A stretch of DNA of 64,000 nucleotides from DAIDKA01 sp035503515. GTDB lineage: Bacteria > Pseudomonadota > Gammaproteobacteria > Steroidobacterales > Steroidobacteraceae. The notes below the pieces were generated by a model. The model searched no databases. It saw nothing but the letters and a program-made list of their open reading frames with translations, and had not been told where the DNA came from. Positions 8,359 through 16,798 of this stretch are shown here, piece by piece (positions within the stretch are counted from its first letter, which is position 1; the number at the start of each line of letters is the position of its first letter). A program made the translations under genes and the position numbers. The stretch spans positions 1 through 64,000 of the forward strand of contig DATJTJ010000130.1 of NCBI GenBank assembly GCA_035503515.1, read 5' to 3'.

Positions 8359-9576
8359 ATGCCCCGGCACATTCTCCTGGTCGGCGATGAGGCACAGCGG
8401 CTGCACGCCCCGGAACTGCTGCTGCCTGCAGCCCGTCACTGGAGACTCGCCGGCGCCCAGGGGGCCGTACAGGCGATCCAGCAACTGGAGCGACGCGTCC
8501 CGGACGTGATGGTCGCCGACCTGGATGGGCTGGCCGATGACGCGATCCCGCTGCTCCTGACCGTGGGTGAGCGCTGGCCGAGCGTATCCCGCATCGCGCT
8601 TTCGGATGCAGCGGACTATCCGGCGCACGCATACCAGACGCCCGCTCCCATTGCGCATCAGTACATCTGCTGGAACGACGCCGCGATCGAGCTTCGGGAG
8701 GCGATCGAGCGCTGCCTGAAACTGCAGGACCTGCTGTCCAACCCGGGTCTGCGCGCGCTCCTTGGCAGCATCCGCCAGTTGCCGCCGCGTCCCCGGATTT
8801 TCACCCGGCTGCAGGTCATGCTCAGCCACAAGAACGTCACGCCCCGCAAAGTCTGTGCGGTCATCGAGGCCGACGCCGCGATCACCGCAAAGGTCATGCA
8901 GCTCGCCAACTGCGCCCTGATCCACCACGGCGATCAGATCAGGACCATCGAACAGGCGCTCGTGCGCCTCGGATTCCTCGGAGTGCGCAATCTGGTCCTG
9001 AGCACCGAAGTGCTGGCCAGCTGGAGCCGCAAGAGCACCGGCAAGCTGGATCTGGATGCGATGCAGGCCCACGTCCAGCGCGTCGCGCGCGTCGCTGCCG
9101 CCCTGACGGCCGGTACGTCCTGCCGTGACGAAGCGGTACTGGCAGCCTTCCTGCACGATATCGGCTACTGGGTCCTGGTCCAGGAACGGCCGGCGCAGCT
9201 TGAACAGGCCGCGGCGCTGGCCGTGGTCGAGGACATTGCAATGCACGAGGCCGAGCGGCGTCTGCTCGGTACCTGTCACGCTGAAATCGGGGCGTACCTG
9301 CTGGGATTGTGGGGCATGCCGAAAACGCTGGTCGAGGCGATCGCCTATCACCATACCCCCGAACGGGCCGGCGTCCGGCGGTTCAATGCGCTTTCGGCCC
9401 TGGCGGCCTCCCTGGCGCTCGCGGGCACCGATGACAGCGATGCGTTTGCCAGTCCGCCGCGCCGCAATGAAGTCATCGGCCAGGAATTCTTCGACCAGCT
9501 CGAGGGATGTCCATTTGACTGGGTCGAGGCCGAGAAGGTTGCAATGGACTGTCTGGCGCATCAGGATCCTTCCTGA
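8359..9576 (+). CDS. HDOD-domain signalling protein with degenerate receiver domain
   Basis: A 405-residue cytoplasmic protein. Residues 1-125 resemble a response-regulator receiver (HILLVGDEAQRL at the start and PDVMVADLDG at the phospho-acceptor strand), but the acidic pocket and the conserved lysine are not clearly preserved, so phosphorylation is doubtful. Residues about 140-340 form an HDOD domain: LPPRPRIFTRLQVML, IEADAAITAKVMQLANCA, IRTIEQALVRLGFLGVRNLV, the HD-like FLHDIGYWVLVQE, and IAYHHTPERAG. HDOD proteins generally act as signalling scaffolds rather than phosphodiesterases, controlling motility, biofilm or stress outputs. It stands alone. The start is ATG 8359. Confidence 0.85.
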   Translation: MPRHILLVGDEAQRLHAPELLLPAARHWRLAGAQGAVQAIQQLERRVPDVMVADLDGLADDAIPLLLTVGERWPSVSRIALSDAADYPAHAYQTPAPIAHQYICWNDAAIELREAIERCLKLQDLLSNPGLRALLGSIRQLPPRPRIFTRLQVMLSHKNVTPRKVCAVIEADAAITAKVMQLANCALIHHGDQIRTIEQALVRLGFLGVRNLVLSTEVLASWSRKSTGKLDLDAMQAHVQRVARVAAALTAGTSCRDEAVLAAFLHDIGYWVLVQERPAQLEQAAALAVVEDIAMHEAERRLLGTCHAEIGAYLLGLWGMPKTLVEAIAYHHTPERAGVRRFNALSALAASLALAGTDDSDAFASPPRRNEVIGQEFFDQLEGCPFDWVEAEKVAMDCLAHQDPS

Positions 9577-9660
9577 CCCTGGACGTGCAACTTCCGGCAT
9601 CCTGCGGTGTGCTGGGCACAGGGCATCCATGCCATTTCCCGACAATCAAGGGGTTATCAC

Positions 9661-9951
9661 ATGGCCGGGCGACACGGGCAGCAGGTTCTGGTGGGATTCG
9701 TGGCGGTTATCGTCCTCGTGGCCGGCGCCGGCCAGGTCCAGGCGCGAGGCTGTATCAAGGGCGCCGCGGTCGGAGCAGTGGCGGGACACGTCGCAGGCCA
9801 CCATGCCGTGGTGGGCGCGGTCGCCGGCTGTGCCGTCGGCCATCATCTGGCGAAGAAGGCCCAGCAGCGGCAGCGCCGGCAGCAGGCACAGCCGCAATCG
9901 CCGCAGGAACCCGCGGCACGGTCCGTGCCGGGTGCCGCCGCCGCGGCCTGA
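9661..9951 (+). CDS. Small glycine-zipper membrane protein
   Basis: A 96-residue protein. An N-terminal hydrophobic segment (LVGFVAVIVLVAGAGQVQA) acts as a signal peptide or anchor. It is followed by a Gly/Ala/His-rich repeat with glycine-zipper spacing, GAAVGAVAGHVAGHHAVVGA and VAGCAVGHH, then a Gln/Arg-rich tail. Glycine-zipper proteins pack helices into membranes or associate with the outer membrane as small lipoproteins; the only cysteines are at C29 and within AGC, and no lipobox is evident. I preferred the ATG at 9661 over one at 9607 because AAGGGG lies about seven bases upstream. Function unknown. Confidence 0.65.
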   Translation: MAGRHGQQVLVGFVAVIVLVAGAGQVQARGCIKGAAVGAVAGHVAGHHAVVGAVAGCAVGHHLAKKAQQRQRRQQAQPQSPQEPAARSVPGAAAAA

Positions 9952-9956
9952 AACCT

Positions 9957-11060
9957 TCAGCGTGCGCCGAGGCGCCAGAGCGATGTGACCTCGGCGGCCC
10001 GGGCCGCATGCAGCGGGTCGGCGGCATCCTTCGACCTGGGATGCATGGGCCGCAGGTCCTGCCGCCCCAGAACCTGCAGCGCCGCCGCATCGAACAGTGC
10101 CAGCAGCTCTTCCCGGGACCGCAGGCCGAGGTGCTCGGCAAGATCCGACAGGATCAGCCAGCCTTCGCCGCCCGGGAACAGATGCGCGGCCAGACCCTCC
10201 ACGAAACCCCGCAGCATGCGACTGTCCGGATCGTAGATCGCATGCTCCAGCGCCGAGGTCGGCCGCGCCGGCAGCCAGGGCGGATTGCAGACCACGAGGG
10301 CGGCGGTTTCGGCCGGGAAAAGATCCGCCTGGATCACCTGGACGTGATCCGCCAGCCCCAGCCGCCCGATGTTCTCGCGGGCGCACGCGAGCGCACGCGG
10401 ATCCTGATCCGTGGCGACGACGCGCCCGAGTCCGCGTCGCGCCAATACCGCCGCCAGGACGCCGGTTCCCGTGCCGACGTCGACCGCCACACTGTGCAAT
10501 GCGCTTGCCGGCGGCAGCGGCGCCGAACTGACCAGGTCGACGTATTCACTGCGGACCGGCGCAAAGACGCCATAATGCGGATGGATACGCCCGCCAACCG
10601 CGGGGAACTCGATCCCGCGTCTGCGCCATTCATGCGCACCGATCAGTCCCAACAATGCGCGCAGCGGAATCAGCCTCGGTCCGTCCGCCGGTCCGTAGGC
10701 CTCCAGGCAGGCCTCGCGGACATCCGGCGCGCGCGGCAGCGTCAGGCGATAGTCCTCCTCCAGCGGCACCAGCAGCATGGACAGGGTGCGCGCCCGCTGG
10801 GCACGCCCCTGGCGATAGCGATGGAAGTCGGCGGCGGAGGCGAGCGCCGCGGCGGCCCGGCTGCGCTGCCGGCCGGAATGCCGGTCCGCACGCCTGGCCA
10901 ATGCGATCAGCAGTTGGCGCGCGCTCTGGAAGTCCCCGCGCCACAGCAGCGCGACGCCCTGGCAGGCCAATCCGTAGGCCTCATCGGCCGTGGTACGGTC
11001 ATCGGCCGTGACGAGGCGGCCTGGGGGTGCCGCGCCATGGAGGAACGGGGGCGCACTCAT
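9957..11060 (-). CDS. Class I SAM-dependent methyltransferase with NPPW motif
   Basis: A 367-residue cytoplasmic enzyme. The C-terminal half carries a Rossmann methyltransferase core: motif I SVAVDVGTGTGVLAAVLARR, motif II VVATDQDPRALACA, and the catalytic NPPW in LVVCNPPWLPARP, which marks methylation of a planar nitrogen (adenine, cytosine or glutamine amide), as in RsmC, PrmC and TrmN6. The N-terminal half is helical and Arg/Ala-rich and not recognised. The substrate (rRNA, tRNA or release factor) cannot be decided from sequence. I preferred the ATG at 11060; upstream in-frame starts would overlap the divergent slipin gene. It ends tail-to-tail with the glycine-zipper gene. Confidence 0.8.
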   Translation of the reverse strand: MSAPPFLHGAAPPGRLVTADDRTTADEAYGLACQGVALLWRGDFQSARQLLIALARRADRHSGRQRSRAAAALASAADFHRYRQGRAQRARTLSMLLVPLEEDYRLTLPRAPDVREACLEAYGPADGPRLIPLRALLGLIGAHEWRRRGIEFPAVGGRIHPHYGVFAPVRSEYVDLVSSAPLPPASALHSVAVDVGTGTGVLAAVLARRGLGRVVATDQDPRALACARENIGRLGLADHVQVIQADLFPAETAALVVCNPPWLPARPTSALEHAIYDPDSRMLRGFVEGLAAHLFPGGEGWLILSDLAEHLGLRSREELLALFDAAALQVLGRQDLRPMHPRSKDAADPLHAARAAEVTSLWRLGAR

Positions 11061-11127
11061 CGGATCAGCATGCCACCATCGCGCCCAAGGCGTACGATCC
11101 TGTCGGACAACGGGCGAGGGCATCAGC

Positions 11128-11901
11128 ATGGCTGCCTTTTGGGTGATCATCGTCATCGGCTTCGTTGCGCTGTCGGGAGTGCGGATCGCCCAGGAATACC
11201 AGCGCGGCGTCCTGTTCCATCTGGGCCGCTACAAGGGTCTGCGCGGCCCGGGCCTGTACTGGATCATTCCGCTGGGGATCGAGCGTGCGGTCACCATCGA
11301 CATCCGCACCCGGACCGTCTCGGCGGAACAGCAGGAGACCATCACGCGCGACAGCGTCACCATCAAGGTCAACGGCGTGCTGTGGTACCGGATCATCGAT
11401 GCCGCGAAATCCGTGATCTCGGTCGATGATGCCGCCGCCGCCGTCTATCAGCTGGCACTCACCGGACTGCGCAACATCATCGGCCAGCACGACCTGGACG
11501 AAGTCCTCCAGGAGCGCAACAAGATCAATGACCTGCTGCGCGAGAGCATCGTCGCCTCGGCAACCCGCTGGGGCCTGGAAGTCGAGCGCTTCGAGATGAA
11601 GGACGTGGAACTGCCGGGCGCCATGCAGCAGGTGATGGCGATGCAGGCCGAGGCCATTCGCGAAAAGCGGGCCCGCATCATCAAGGCCGATGCGGAGCTG
11701 GAAGCCTCGGTCAAACTGGCCGCGGCTGCCGCGCAGATGGCCGGCAACCCCGTGGCGCTGGAACTGCGGCGCATGCAGATGGTCTCGGAAGTGGGGGCCG
11801 AGAACAACAGCACGACGGTGCTCATGATCCCTTCCGACTTCGTGACGCTGTCCAATACCCTGAAGGACTACCTGCAGTCGCGCATGGTCCGGGACACCTA
11901 G
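11128..11901 (+). CDS. Slipin (stomatin-like SPFH protein)
   Basis: A 257-residue membrane-anchored protein of the slipin-2/stomatin type. One N-terminal membrane segment (AFWVIIVIGFVALSGVRI) is followed by the SPFH domain: EYQRGVLFHLGRYKGLRGPG, RTVSAEQQETITRDSVTIKV, NGVLWYRI and GLRNIIGQHDLDEVLQ. A coiled-coil segment (MAMQAEAIREKRARII) and the conserved terminal block NNSTTVLMIPSDFV follow. Slipins oligomerise at the inner membrane and organise functional microdomains; many are paired with an NfeD protease, which is absent here. GAGGG sits seven bases before the ATG at 11128. The stop codon is shared with the convergent neighbour in a palindromic CTAG. Confidence 0.92.
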   Translation: MAAFWVIIVIGFVALSGVRIAQEYQRGVLFHLGRYKGLRGPGLYWIIPLGIERAVTIDIRTRTVSAEQQETITRDSVTIKVNGVLWYRIIDAAKSVISVDDAAAAVYQLALTGLRNIIGQHDLDEVLQERNKINDLLRESIVASATRWGLEVERFEMKDVELPGAMQQVMAMQAEAIREKRARIIKADAELEASVKLAAAAAQMAGNPVALELRRMQMVSEVGAENNSTTVLMIPSDFVTLSNTLKDYLQSRMVRDT

Positions 11902-12518
11902 CGGCCGAGTGCCGCGGGGGAGCCGCCAAGCCAGGCCCTGCCGCGTGCATACAGGGCTTCGACTTCGGCGCCCTTGAGCCCGGGCATGTCGCGCTTCACC
12001 TGGTAGCCTATGCGGGTCTGCAGATACGCAAGGTGCCGGTAACCTTCCGGAAACTGGGCCAGCAGCGCGGCATCCAGTGACAGGCGCGCCGCCGGGTCCA
12101 CCGGATCCATGCGGTCCTTTTCATAGATCGGCTGCCGCAGCACGAACCCCCAGCGGCCGTTGCGGCGTTCGATGAAATCGAAGAAGCGCCCGGTGCACAC
12201 GACATCGACCAGCACGCCGTCGACGGGCGCCCGCTGGCTGATGGTCATCTTGGTCTGGGCGAGGGCGCGGTCACCGGCGATTTCGACCGAGGAACCGCCC
12301 AGGAAGTGCAGGATGCTGACCCCCTGGGCCCATCCCCGGCGGCTCGCTTCGATGAAGCCGTTCGCGTCGGCCTGACACCAGGTGGCCATCATCCGGCCGT
12401 CTTCGTGCCAGACGCTGCGGAAGCGCTCCCACTCCCCGGCGTCCCGGTACACCACCCAGTTCTCGACCAGTTCCCGGACCAGGATCCTGTCGGTGAGTGC
12501 GCTTTCGATCTCGGACAT
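11898..12518 (-). CDS. SnoaL/NTF2-like protein (ring-hydroxylating dioxygenase beta-like fold)
   Basis: A 206-residue soluble protein. The fold is suggested by LTDRILVRELVENWVVYRDA, WERFRSVWHEDGRMMATW, SSVEIAGDRALAQTKMTI and DVVCTGRFFDFIERRNGRWG, the alternating pattern of SnoaL-like small-molecule enzymes such as scytalone dehydratase or dioxygenase beta subunits. No partner alpha subunit is adjacent, so a standalone isomerase or dehydratase role is as likely as any; the substrate is unknown. I chose the ATG at 12518, which follows a GGGGGTCG-type site, rather than the longer frame to 12578. The stop overlaps that of slipin by four bases. The gene is divergent from the tetR operon. Confidence 0.75.
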   Translation of the reverse strand: MSEIESALTDRILVRELVENWVVYRDAGEWERFRSVWHEDGRMMATWCQADANGFIEASRRGWAQGVSILHFLGGSSVEIAGDRALAQTKMTISQRAPVDGVLVDVVCTGRFFDFIERRNGRWGFVLRQPIYEKDRMDPVDPAARLSLDAALLAQFPEGYRHLAYLQTRIGYQVKRDMPGLKGAEVEALYARGRAWLGGSPAALGR

Positions 12519-12651
12519 GACGACCCCCGTTGAATTAGTGCAGCGCACCGTTATCCGCAAGCCGCGGCGGAATTTCAAGCCGGCCGGCCGGGCGTTGGCG
12601 TCGGCTGCGGTGCAACTGGTGGCGCCGACGACGCCACTGGTGGGTCCGCGG

Positions 12652-12683
12652 TTGCGGGACGTTCATACGTATGTATTAAATAC
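12652..12683 (+). promoter_or_regulatory. tetR promoter with overlapping operator palindromes
   Basis: TTGCGG (12652-12657) and TATTAA (12674-12679) are spaced 16 bases apart as -35 and -10 elements. A perfect palindrome CATACGTATG (12664-12673) and a second inverted repeat GTATTAAATAC (12673-12683) overlap the -10 region. The predicted transcript start falls within a few bases of the tetR ATG at 12688, so the mRNA may be leaderless. Autorepression of the efflux operon by the adjacent TetR protein is the natural reading. Confidence 0.6.
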
Positions 12684-12687
12684 GGCC

Positions 12688-13374
12688 ATGGTCCGCGATT
12701 CCAGACACAGATCGGCAGGCACGGCGCAGCGGCTGCTGGATTCGGCCGAGCATCTGTTCGGCGAGCACGGCTACAACGGTGTCGGGATGCGGGCCCTGGC
12801 AGGTCATGCCAAGGTGAACCTGGCGGCGACGACCTATCACTTCGGGTCGAAGAAGACCTTGTACGTCGAGACCTTCCTGCGCCGCTTCAGGGCGGTCAAC
12901 GCCCGACGGCTGGAACTGCTCGCGGCGGCCGAAACCGCGGCCGCGGGCCGGCCGTTGCCCGTGGAGGACATCGTCGAATGCATGATGCAGCCGTCGGTGG
13001 AGGCCGGCCTTGCGCATCCTGCGTTCAACAAGCTGCTGGCGCGCACCCTGCTGGCACCGCCGCCGTTCCTGCACCAGCCTCTGAAGGCGGAATTCGAACC
13101 GAACCTCAAGGTATTCATCGCCGCCCTGGAACGGGCCCTGCCGACGGTGCCCAGTGACATCCTGAACCTGCGCCTGGCGCTTGCCCTGGGTGCCACCTTG
13201 ATGTTCGGCGTGCAGATGAGCGCCATCAAGATCAGGCGCGACGCGAAACGCGAAGCGGCCTTCCTGAAGGAACTGGTGCGCTTCACCGCCAGCGGGCTCG
13301 CCAGTCCGCCGGCAATTTCGGCGGCGGAGTTCGCAAGTCTGCGACCCCCGCGCCTGCGAACGAGGTCAGCATGA
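12688..13374 (+). CDS. TetR/AcrR-family repressor of the efflux operon
   Basis: A 228-residue regulator. The N-terminal helix-turn-helix (GTAQRLLDSAEHLFGEHGYN, then VGMRALAGHAKVNLAATTYH and FGSKKTLYVETF) is typical of TetR. The C-terminal ligand pocket (from about residue 90) includes a helix reading LARTLLAPPPFLHQ and matches the TetR subgroup that controls drug-efflux pumps. I chose the ATG at 12688 because it lies immediately after the operator-like palindromes; no Shine-Dalgarno is seen, consistent with leaderless translation. Its stop overlaps the start of the outer-membrane factor in an ATGA, so repressor and pump are co-transcribed. Confidence 0.9.
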   Translation: MVRDSRHRSAGTAQRLLDSAEHLFGEHGYNGVGMRALAGHAKVNLAATTYHFGSKKTLYVETFLRRFRAVNARRLELLAAAETAAAGRPLPVEDIVECMMQPSVEAGLAHPAFNKLLARTLLAPPPFLHQPLKAEFEPNLKVFIAALERALPTVPSDILNLRLALALGATLMFGVQMSAIKIRRDAKREAAFLKELVRFTASGLASPPAISAAEFASLRPPRLRTRSA

Positions 13375-14834
13375 GGGGAAGCTCCATCGGCAGTGCACTT
13401 GCGGTCGGGATCGCCGTTGCGGTGATCCTCGCCGGCTGCACCATGATTCCGCAGTACCAGCGCCCGGCGCTGCCGGTGCCGCAGGTCTATCCGGGGCAGG
13501 GTCCGCAGCAGGTCGCCGCCGCCAAGGCCGCTCCGGTGGCCGCTGCCGACATCGCGGCCCGCCAGATGTTCCGCGACGAGCGCCTCAATCGCCTGATCGA
13601 ACTCGCTCTGGCGAACAACCGCGACCTGCGCACCGCAGTGCTGAACGTACAGCAGACCGAGGCACAATACCGGATCACGCGCTCCGCGCTGTTGCCGACC
13701 GTCCAAGGCAGTGCGGGATTCACCCGCTCCGAAACCTCCTTCGGCACCGTATCGGGCGAGTTCGGGGGCCTGGGCGGTGGCATTGGTACCTCCGGCAGCA
13801 GCTACACCTCCAACAGCTTCAGCGCCAGTGTCGGGGTGACCTCGTACGAGCTGGATCTGTTCGGCCGGGTGCGCAGCCAGACTGCCCAGGCACTGGAACA
13901 GTATTTCCAGACCGAGGAGGCACAGCGCGCCGCACAGGTTTCCCTGGTAGGCCAGGTCGCGACCCAGTACCTGACGCTGCGCGAGACCGAGGAGCTGCTC
14001 AAACTCTCGCAGGACACCCTGGCCGCCGTGCAGTCTTCGTATGATCTGAACAAGGCCACCTTCGATGCCGGCGCCAGCAGCGAACTGGACCTGCGACAGT
14101 CCGAGGGGCAGGTGGAGACGGCGCAGATCAACGTGGAGACCTACCAGCGGCAGCTGCAGCAGGCCCTCGACGCGCTGCAGCTGCTGCTCGGCGCACCGGT
14201 TCCCGGCGACCTGCCGCCACCGCGACCTTTCTCCGATGCGGACATGGTGGCGGACGTACCACCCGGGCTGCCCTCGGACCTGATCACCCGGCGGCCGGAC
14301 ATCCTGGAGGCCGAGCATGGCCTGAAGGCCGCCAATGCCAACATCGGCGTTGCGCGCGCGGCCTTCTTTCCCACCATCTCGCTGACCAGTTCGGTGGGCG
14401 TCACCAGCACCCAGCTGTCTTCGCTGTTCAAGGCCGGAAGCGGGGAGTGGAGTTTCGGGCCGCAGATCAGCGTGCCGCTGTTCGCCGGCGGCAAGAACAT
14501 CGCCGGCCTGGACTCGGCGAAGGCGGGCGAACAGCTGCAGGTGGTCGCCTACGAGAAGGCCATCCAGACGGCATTCCGGGAAGTGGCCGATGCCCTGGTG
14601 GAAGTGGACAGCTATGCCCGCCAGATCGGCCTCGAGCAGGCCCTGATCGTGACCGAGCAGCGCCGGCTGGAACTGGCCACCCTGCGGTACCGGCAGGGCG
14701 AGGACACGTACCTGAACGAACTGGCCGCGCAGCAGGACCTGTACAGCGCCCAGCAGGGCCTGCTGCAGGCGCAGTTCAATCGTCTTTCGAGCAAGGTTTC
14801 CCTGTACCAGGCGCTCGGTGGCGGCTGGAAATGA
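13371..14834 (+). CDS. NodT-family outer-membrane efflux lipoprotein (TolC-like)
   Basis: A 487-residue outer-membrane factor that forms the exit duct of a tripartite pump. The signal peptide ends in a lipobox, LAGC, with the lipidated cysteine at residue 23. Two OEP repeats follow, with typical segments LNRLIELALANNRDLRTAVL, GVTSYELDLFGRVRSQT, DLITRRPDILEAEHGLKAAN, FGPQISVPLFAGG and the final VSLYQALGGGWK. It overlaps tetR and the membrane fusion gene by four bases each. The partner ATPase and permease downstream define a MacAB-TolC-type pump rather than an RND pump. Confidence 0.95.
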   Translation: MRGSSIGSALAVGIAVAVILAGCTMIPQYQRPALPVPQVYPGQGPQQVAAAKAAPVAAADIAARQMFRDERLNRLIELALANNRDLRTAVLNVQQTEAQYRITRSALLPTVQGSAGFTRSETSFGTVSGEFGGLGGGIGTSGSSYTSNSFSASVGVTSYELDLFGRVRSQTAQALEQYFQTEEAQRAAQVSLVGQVATQYLTLRETEELLKLSQDTLAAVQSSYDLNKATFDAGASSELDLRQSEGQVETAQINVETYQRQLQQALDALQLLLGAPVPGDLPPPRPFSDADMVADVPPGLPSDLITRRPDILEAEHGLKAANANIGVARAAFFPTISLTSSVGVTSTQLSSLFKAGSGEWSFGPQISVPLFAGGKNIAGLDSAKAGEQLQVVAYEKAIQTAFREVADALVEVDSYARQIGLEQALIVTEQRRLELATLRYRQGEDTYLNELAAQQDLYSAQQGLLQAQFNRLSSKVSLYQALGGGWK

Positions 14835-16012
14835 GAGCAACACACATGAGAGATCCCCGCTTGCGCCCTCCCTCCCGGATGCTGGGCGCCGCTGTGCTGT
14901 CACTGCTGGCTCTGTGCGGCTGCGTGCGGCCCGGCGGCAAAGGCCCGAAATACGAACATGCGGCCGTGACCCGCGGCAACATCCAGGAGCACGTGACGGC
15001 CAGCGGCTCCCTGAGCGCGCTGGTGAGCGTCGATGTGGGCAGCCAGGTCTCCGGCAAGATCACGCACCTCTACGTGGACTTCAATTCCCCCGTCCACAAG
15101 GGTCAGCTGGTGGCCGAGATCGATCCCACCGTGTATGAGGCGCAGCTGCAGCAGGCGCAGGGTGACCTCGCCAGTGCGCGCGCCGATGTGACCCTCAAGG
15201 GACAGAACCTGCAGCGCAAGAAGATCCTGGTGCCGCTGAAGGCCGCGGCGCAGCTGGACCTGGACCAGGCCACGGCCGAACTTGCGCAGGCGCAGGCGAC
15301 GGTGACCATCAAGGAAGCGGCACTGCACAGCGCCGAGGCGAACCTGGGGTACTGCAAGATCATCTCGCCGGTGGATGGCATCGTGATCTCGCGCAAGGTC
15401 GATGAGGGGCAGACGGTGATCGCGGCCATGAGCACGCCGGTGCTGTTCACCATCGCCCAGGACATCACCAAGATGAACATCACGGCGGATGTGTCCGAGG
15501 CGGATATCGGACAGGTCAAGGTGGGTCAGGATGTCGAGTTCGGGGTCGACGCCTTCCCGAACGAGGTATTCCACGGCAAGGTCTCGCAGGTGCGCAAGTC
15601 GCCCACCACCACGCAGAACGTGGTGACCTACCAGACCATCATCGCCGTCAACAATCCGGAGCAGAAGCTGTTTCCCGGCATGACCGCGGACGTCTCGATC
15701 CTGGTGCTGGAACGGGACAACGTCCTGGAAGTGCCGAATGCCGCGCTGCGCTATTCGCCGCCGGACAATGCCAGGTTCAGCGTCCCGCCGCCCAAGCAGC
15801 TGGCCCGCGCACAGCAGCTGGCCTACGCGCTGCAGGCCGACAACGTGACGCTGACGCCCAAAATCGTGCGGACCGGGGCGACCGATGGGGTCAACACCGA
15901 GATCCTGGACGGCCTGTCGGCCTCGGACCGTGTCGTCACGGCGACCGCATCCGCCGCGGCCACGGGTGCCCAGTTCGGGCCGCCCGGCGGCGGTCCGCCG
16001 CCGCAGATGTAG
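14831..16012 (+). CDS. Membrane fusion (periplasmic adaptor) lipoprotein, MacA-like
   Basis: A 393-residue adaptor linking the inner-membrane permease with the outer-membrane factor. A hydrophobic signal ends in LALCGC, with a candidate lipidated Cys at residue 31. The lipoyl/barrel-sandwich halves (VTASGSLSALVSVDVGSQVS and NLGYCKIISPVDGIVISRKV) flank a coiled-coil hairpin rich in Gln/Ala (LQQAQGDLASARADVTLKGQ). The beta-barrel domain follows (FPNEVFHGKVSQVRKSPTTT, LFPGMTADVSILVLERDNVL). The C-terminus is Gly/Pro-rich. I chose the ATG at 14831, which overlaps the preceding stop; an in-frame ATG at 14846 is equally possible. Confidence 0.93.
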   Translation: MRATHMRDPRLRPPSRMLGAAVLSLLALCGCVRPGGKGPKYEHAAVTRGNIQEHVTASGSLSALVSVDVGSQVSGKITHLYVDFNSPVHKGQLVAEIDPTVYEAQLQQAQGDLASARADVTLKGQNLQRKKILVPLKAAAQLDLDQATAELAQAQATVTIKEAALHSAEANLGYCKIISPVDGIVISRKVDEGQTVIAAMSTPVLFTIAQDITKMNITADVSEADIGQVKVGQDVEFGVDAFPNEVFHGKVSQVRKSPTTTQNVVTYQTIIAVNNPEQKLFPGMTADVSILVLERDNVLEVPNAALRYSPPDNARFSVPPPKQLARAQQLAYALQADNVTLTPKIVRTGATDGVNTEILDGLSASDRVVTATASAAATGAQFGPPGGGPPPQM

Positions 16013-16018
16013 GCCGCG

Positions 16019-16798
16019 ATGAGCCAGCCTGTCATCGCATTGCGCGATATCACCAAGGTCTACGCGACCGGCGAGGTCGAAGTGCGGGCCGTCGCCGGCG
16101 TGAGTCTGACCGTCGGCCGCGGTGAGTTCGTGGCCATCATGGGCGCGAGCGGCTCGGGCAAGTCCACCATGATGAACATCCTCGGGTGCCTCGACCGCCC
16201 GACGGCCGGCACGTACCGGCTCGATGACGTCGACGTGGCCAGCCTCAACCGCAAGCAGCTCGCGCAGCTGCGCAACCGCAAGATCGGGTTCGTGTTCCAG
16301 AGCTTCAACCTGCTGGCGCGCACCACCGCCATGGAGAACGTCGAACTGCCGCTGTTCTACAGCGAACCCGCGGTGGCGCTGCGCGAGCGGCACCGCCGTG
16401 CCCGCGAGGCTCTCGAAAAGGTGGGCCTCGGCACGCGGCTCACGCACCGGCCGAGCCAGCTCTCCGGCGGCCAGCAGCAGCGCATCGCCATTGCGCGCGC
16501 GCTGGTGAACAACCCGGACCTGCTGCTCGCGGATGAGCCCACGGGCAACCTCGATACCCGCACCAGCATCGAAATCATGGGCCTGTTCCAGGCGCTGAAC
16601 GATACGGGCATCACCGTGGTGATGGTGACGCACGAACTCGACATCGCCGCCTACTGCAGGCGCATCGTCATCATGCGCGATGGACGCGTGCTCGAGGACC
16701 GCGCCAACCCGACGCCGCACCGCGCCGAGGAGCTGCGGGCGCGGCTGGATGTGCAGGAGCGCGCCGCCAGGATCGACGAGCGGCAGGAGCTGCGCTGA
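16019..16798 (+). CDS. ABC transporter ATPase, MacB/LolD type
   Basis: A 259-residue cytoplasmic ATPase that powers the adjacent permease. Walker A GASGSGKST is at residues 42-50, the Q-loop is in FVFQSFNLLA, the signature LSGGQQQR begins at about 148, Walker B LLLADEP is at 168-174, the D-loop reads GNLDT, and the switch His is in MVTHELDIA. The sequence belongs to the MacB/LolD/FtsE group of mechanotransmission ABC proteins. In E. coli MacB the ATPase and permease are one chain; here they are two, which is common elsewhere. Its TGA overlaps the permease ATG (TGATG). Confidence 0.95.
   Translation: MSQPVIALRDITKVYATGEVEVRAVAGVSLTVGRGEFVAIMGASGSGKSTMMNILGCLDRPTAGTYRLDDVDVASLNRKQLAQLRNRKIGFVFQSFNLLARTTAMENVELPLFYSEPAVALRERHRRAREALEKVGLGTRLTHRPSQLSGGQQQRIAIARALVNNPDLLLADEPTGNLDTRTSIEIMGLFQALNDTGITVVMVTHELDIAAYCRRIVIMRDGRVLEDRANPTPHRAEELRARLDVQERAARIDERQELR

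Noticed and set aside
9948..9960. CTGAA-ACC-TTCAG as a terminator between the glycine-zipper and methyltransferase genes
   Set aside because: A stem of only five base pairs with no T-run; too weak to claim.
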